Both the position numbers and the translations under genes were made by a program. From assembly GCF_003570705.1 (NCBI RefSeq), contig NZ_QWVT01000015.1, positions 332,010 through 396,009 on the forward strand: 64,000 nt of DNA, written 5' to 3'. Under the pieces are notes generated by a model. That model made no database searches, had not been told where the DNA came from, and was given only the letters and a program-made list of their open reading frames with translations. Below are positions 63,572-64,000 of the stretch, in pieces. Within the stretch, counting starts at the first letter, position 1. Each line of letters begins with the position of its first letter. The DNA is from Mesobacillus zeae. Lineage in GTDB: Bacteria > Bacillota > Bacilli > Bacillales > Cytobacillaceae.

Positions 63572-63808
63572 GAAGCAGGTTTATTCTTCCAGTTCATCTA
63601 TGATCTCTATGATAAAGCTGCTTTCATCTTGACTTCAAACAAGGGCCCGAATGAATGGGGGAAATTCCTCGGTGACCCAACATTAACAACCGCCATACTG
63701 GATCGTCTGCTCCATCGGAGCGAAATCATTACCTTTGGTGAAGAGACGGATAGCATCCGAATGAAGTATCGAAAAACTTTGTTTCCCGAAACAAGTGGTC
63801 AATCTTAA
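63572..63808 (+). pseudogene. IS21-family istB ATPase, C-terminal fragment
   Basis: The frame reads LFFQFIYDLYDKAAFILTSN, KGPNEWGKFLGDPTLTTAIL, DRLLHRSEIITFGEETDSIR and MKYRKTLF, the C-terminal third of IstB, the AAA+ partner of IS21 transposase, ending at a TAA. The Walker motifs upstream are absent. Shortly after the stop, GGTGAAAAGTGATCTGTCTT and AAAAAGTGATCTATTCTAC form a repeated word of the kind seen at IS21 right ends. Confidence 0.75.
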
Positions 63809-64000
63809 TTGGTGAAAAGTGATCTGTCTTATCTGTGAAAAAGTGATCTATTCTACTTGACGGTTACATACCTACTCTAACACCGTTTTCGTATACTTTA
63901 TTTATGTTATAATCTATACTGTTTTTTCCCAAGAACTCAATATTACTTTGTCCATGTCCTCCACCCCAACATCCTCAACTACCCTTCCACCACCATTCCC

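Noticed and set aside
63426..63632. 68-aa plus-strand ORF near the right end
   Set aside because: It reads out of frame across the istB fragment; hydrophobicity comes from AT-rich sequence.

Overview
The window is chromosomal DNA of a Firmicute of the family Bacillaceae. The gene content (dppABCDE-ykf, des-desKR, yhcYZ, an intracellular subtilisin, signal peptidase I, an S-box riboswitch, YhfH, YdeI and lmo0937-type small proteins), strong AGGAGG ribosome binding sites with frequent TTG/GTG starts, and a CodY-like box all fit Bacillus or a close relative (Mesobacillus, Cytobacillus or Neobacillus type; the genus is inference). No rRNA or tRNA gene and no CRISPR array was found.

From 1 to 14.3 kb the main block is a putrescine/agmatine catabolic regulon that appears to run on sigma-54. 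It encodes a route agmatine -> putrescine -> 4-aminobutyraldehyde -> GABA -> succinic semialdehyde -> succinate: an agmatinase-family enzyme, a PuuP-like putrescine importer, PatA, PatD, GabT and GabD. A glutamate dehydrogenase can recycle the glutamate made by the two transaminases. An enhancer-binding protein with a GAFTGA loop lies in the middle. Four -24/-12 promoters and three related 16-bp palindromes sit in the intergenic regions. From 14.9 to 25.5 kb there is a CodY/dpp-type operon for uptake and breakdown of peptidoglycan peptides (dppABCDE, ykfA, ykfC, ykfD; ykfB is absent), then an aspartokinase and a CoA-type Nudix hydrolase.

From 25.6 to 36.6 kb the genes are a mix: HAD phosphatase, aspartase, a MerR/RacA-like protein with an 18-residue repeat array, a PPOX flavoprotein, an AbrB-type membrane protein, an M19 dipeptidase, several very small proteins, a doubly frameshifted gene and a secreted nuclease lipoprotein. 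From 36.8 to 40.2 kb lies an AT-rich TetR-ABC cassette with paired operators. It is followed on the other strand by an S-box (SAM-I) riboswitch whose only downstream reading frame is a 43-codon ORF that begins like MetN.

From 40.3 to 51.7 kb are the two-component pair YhcY/YhcZ (AirS/AirR type), a VOC/QueA-paralogue/SDR operon, another SDR, the desaturase thermosensor system des-desK-desR, a type I signal peptidase and an NSS sodium symporter. From 52 to 58.2 kb many genes are frameshifted or truncated (CBS protein, membrane protein, GNAT acetyltransferase, DUF4064). From 58.3 to 64 kb are an esterase, an intracellular subtilisin, a type VII secretion cassette of small helical proteins with no LXG toxin, and a decayed mobile region in which IS21 istA and istB fragments flank a BRO-type phage antirepressor remnant and a GNAT gene.

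Dispersed features include a hairpin repeat family with the core GCCTGACCCCC (one copy supplies the stop codon of the agmatinase gene), two intergenic 21-bp-period tandem arrays, and one larger structured Bacillus-type repeat.
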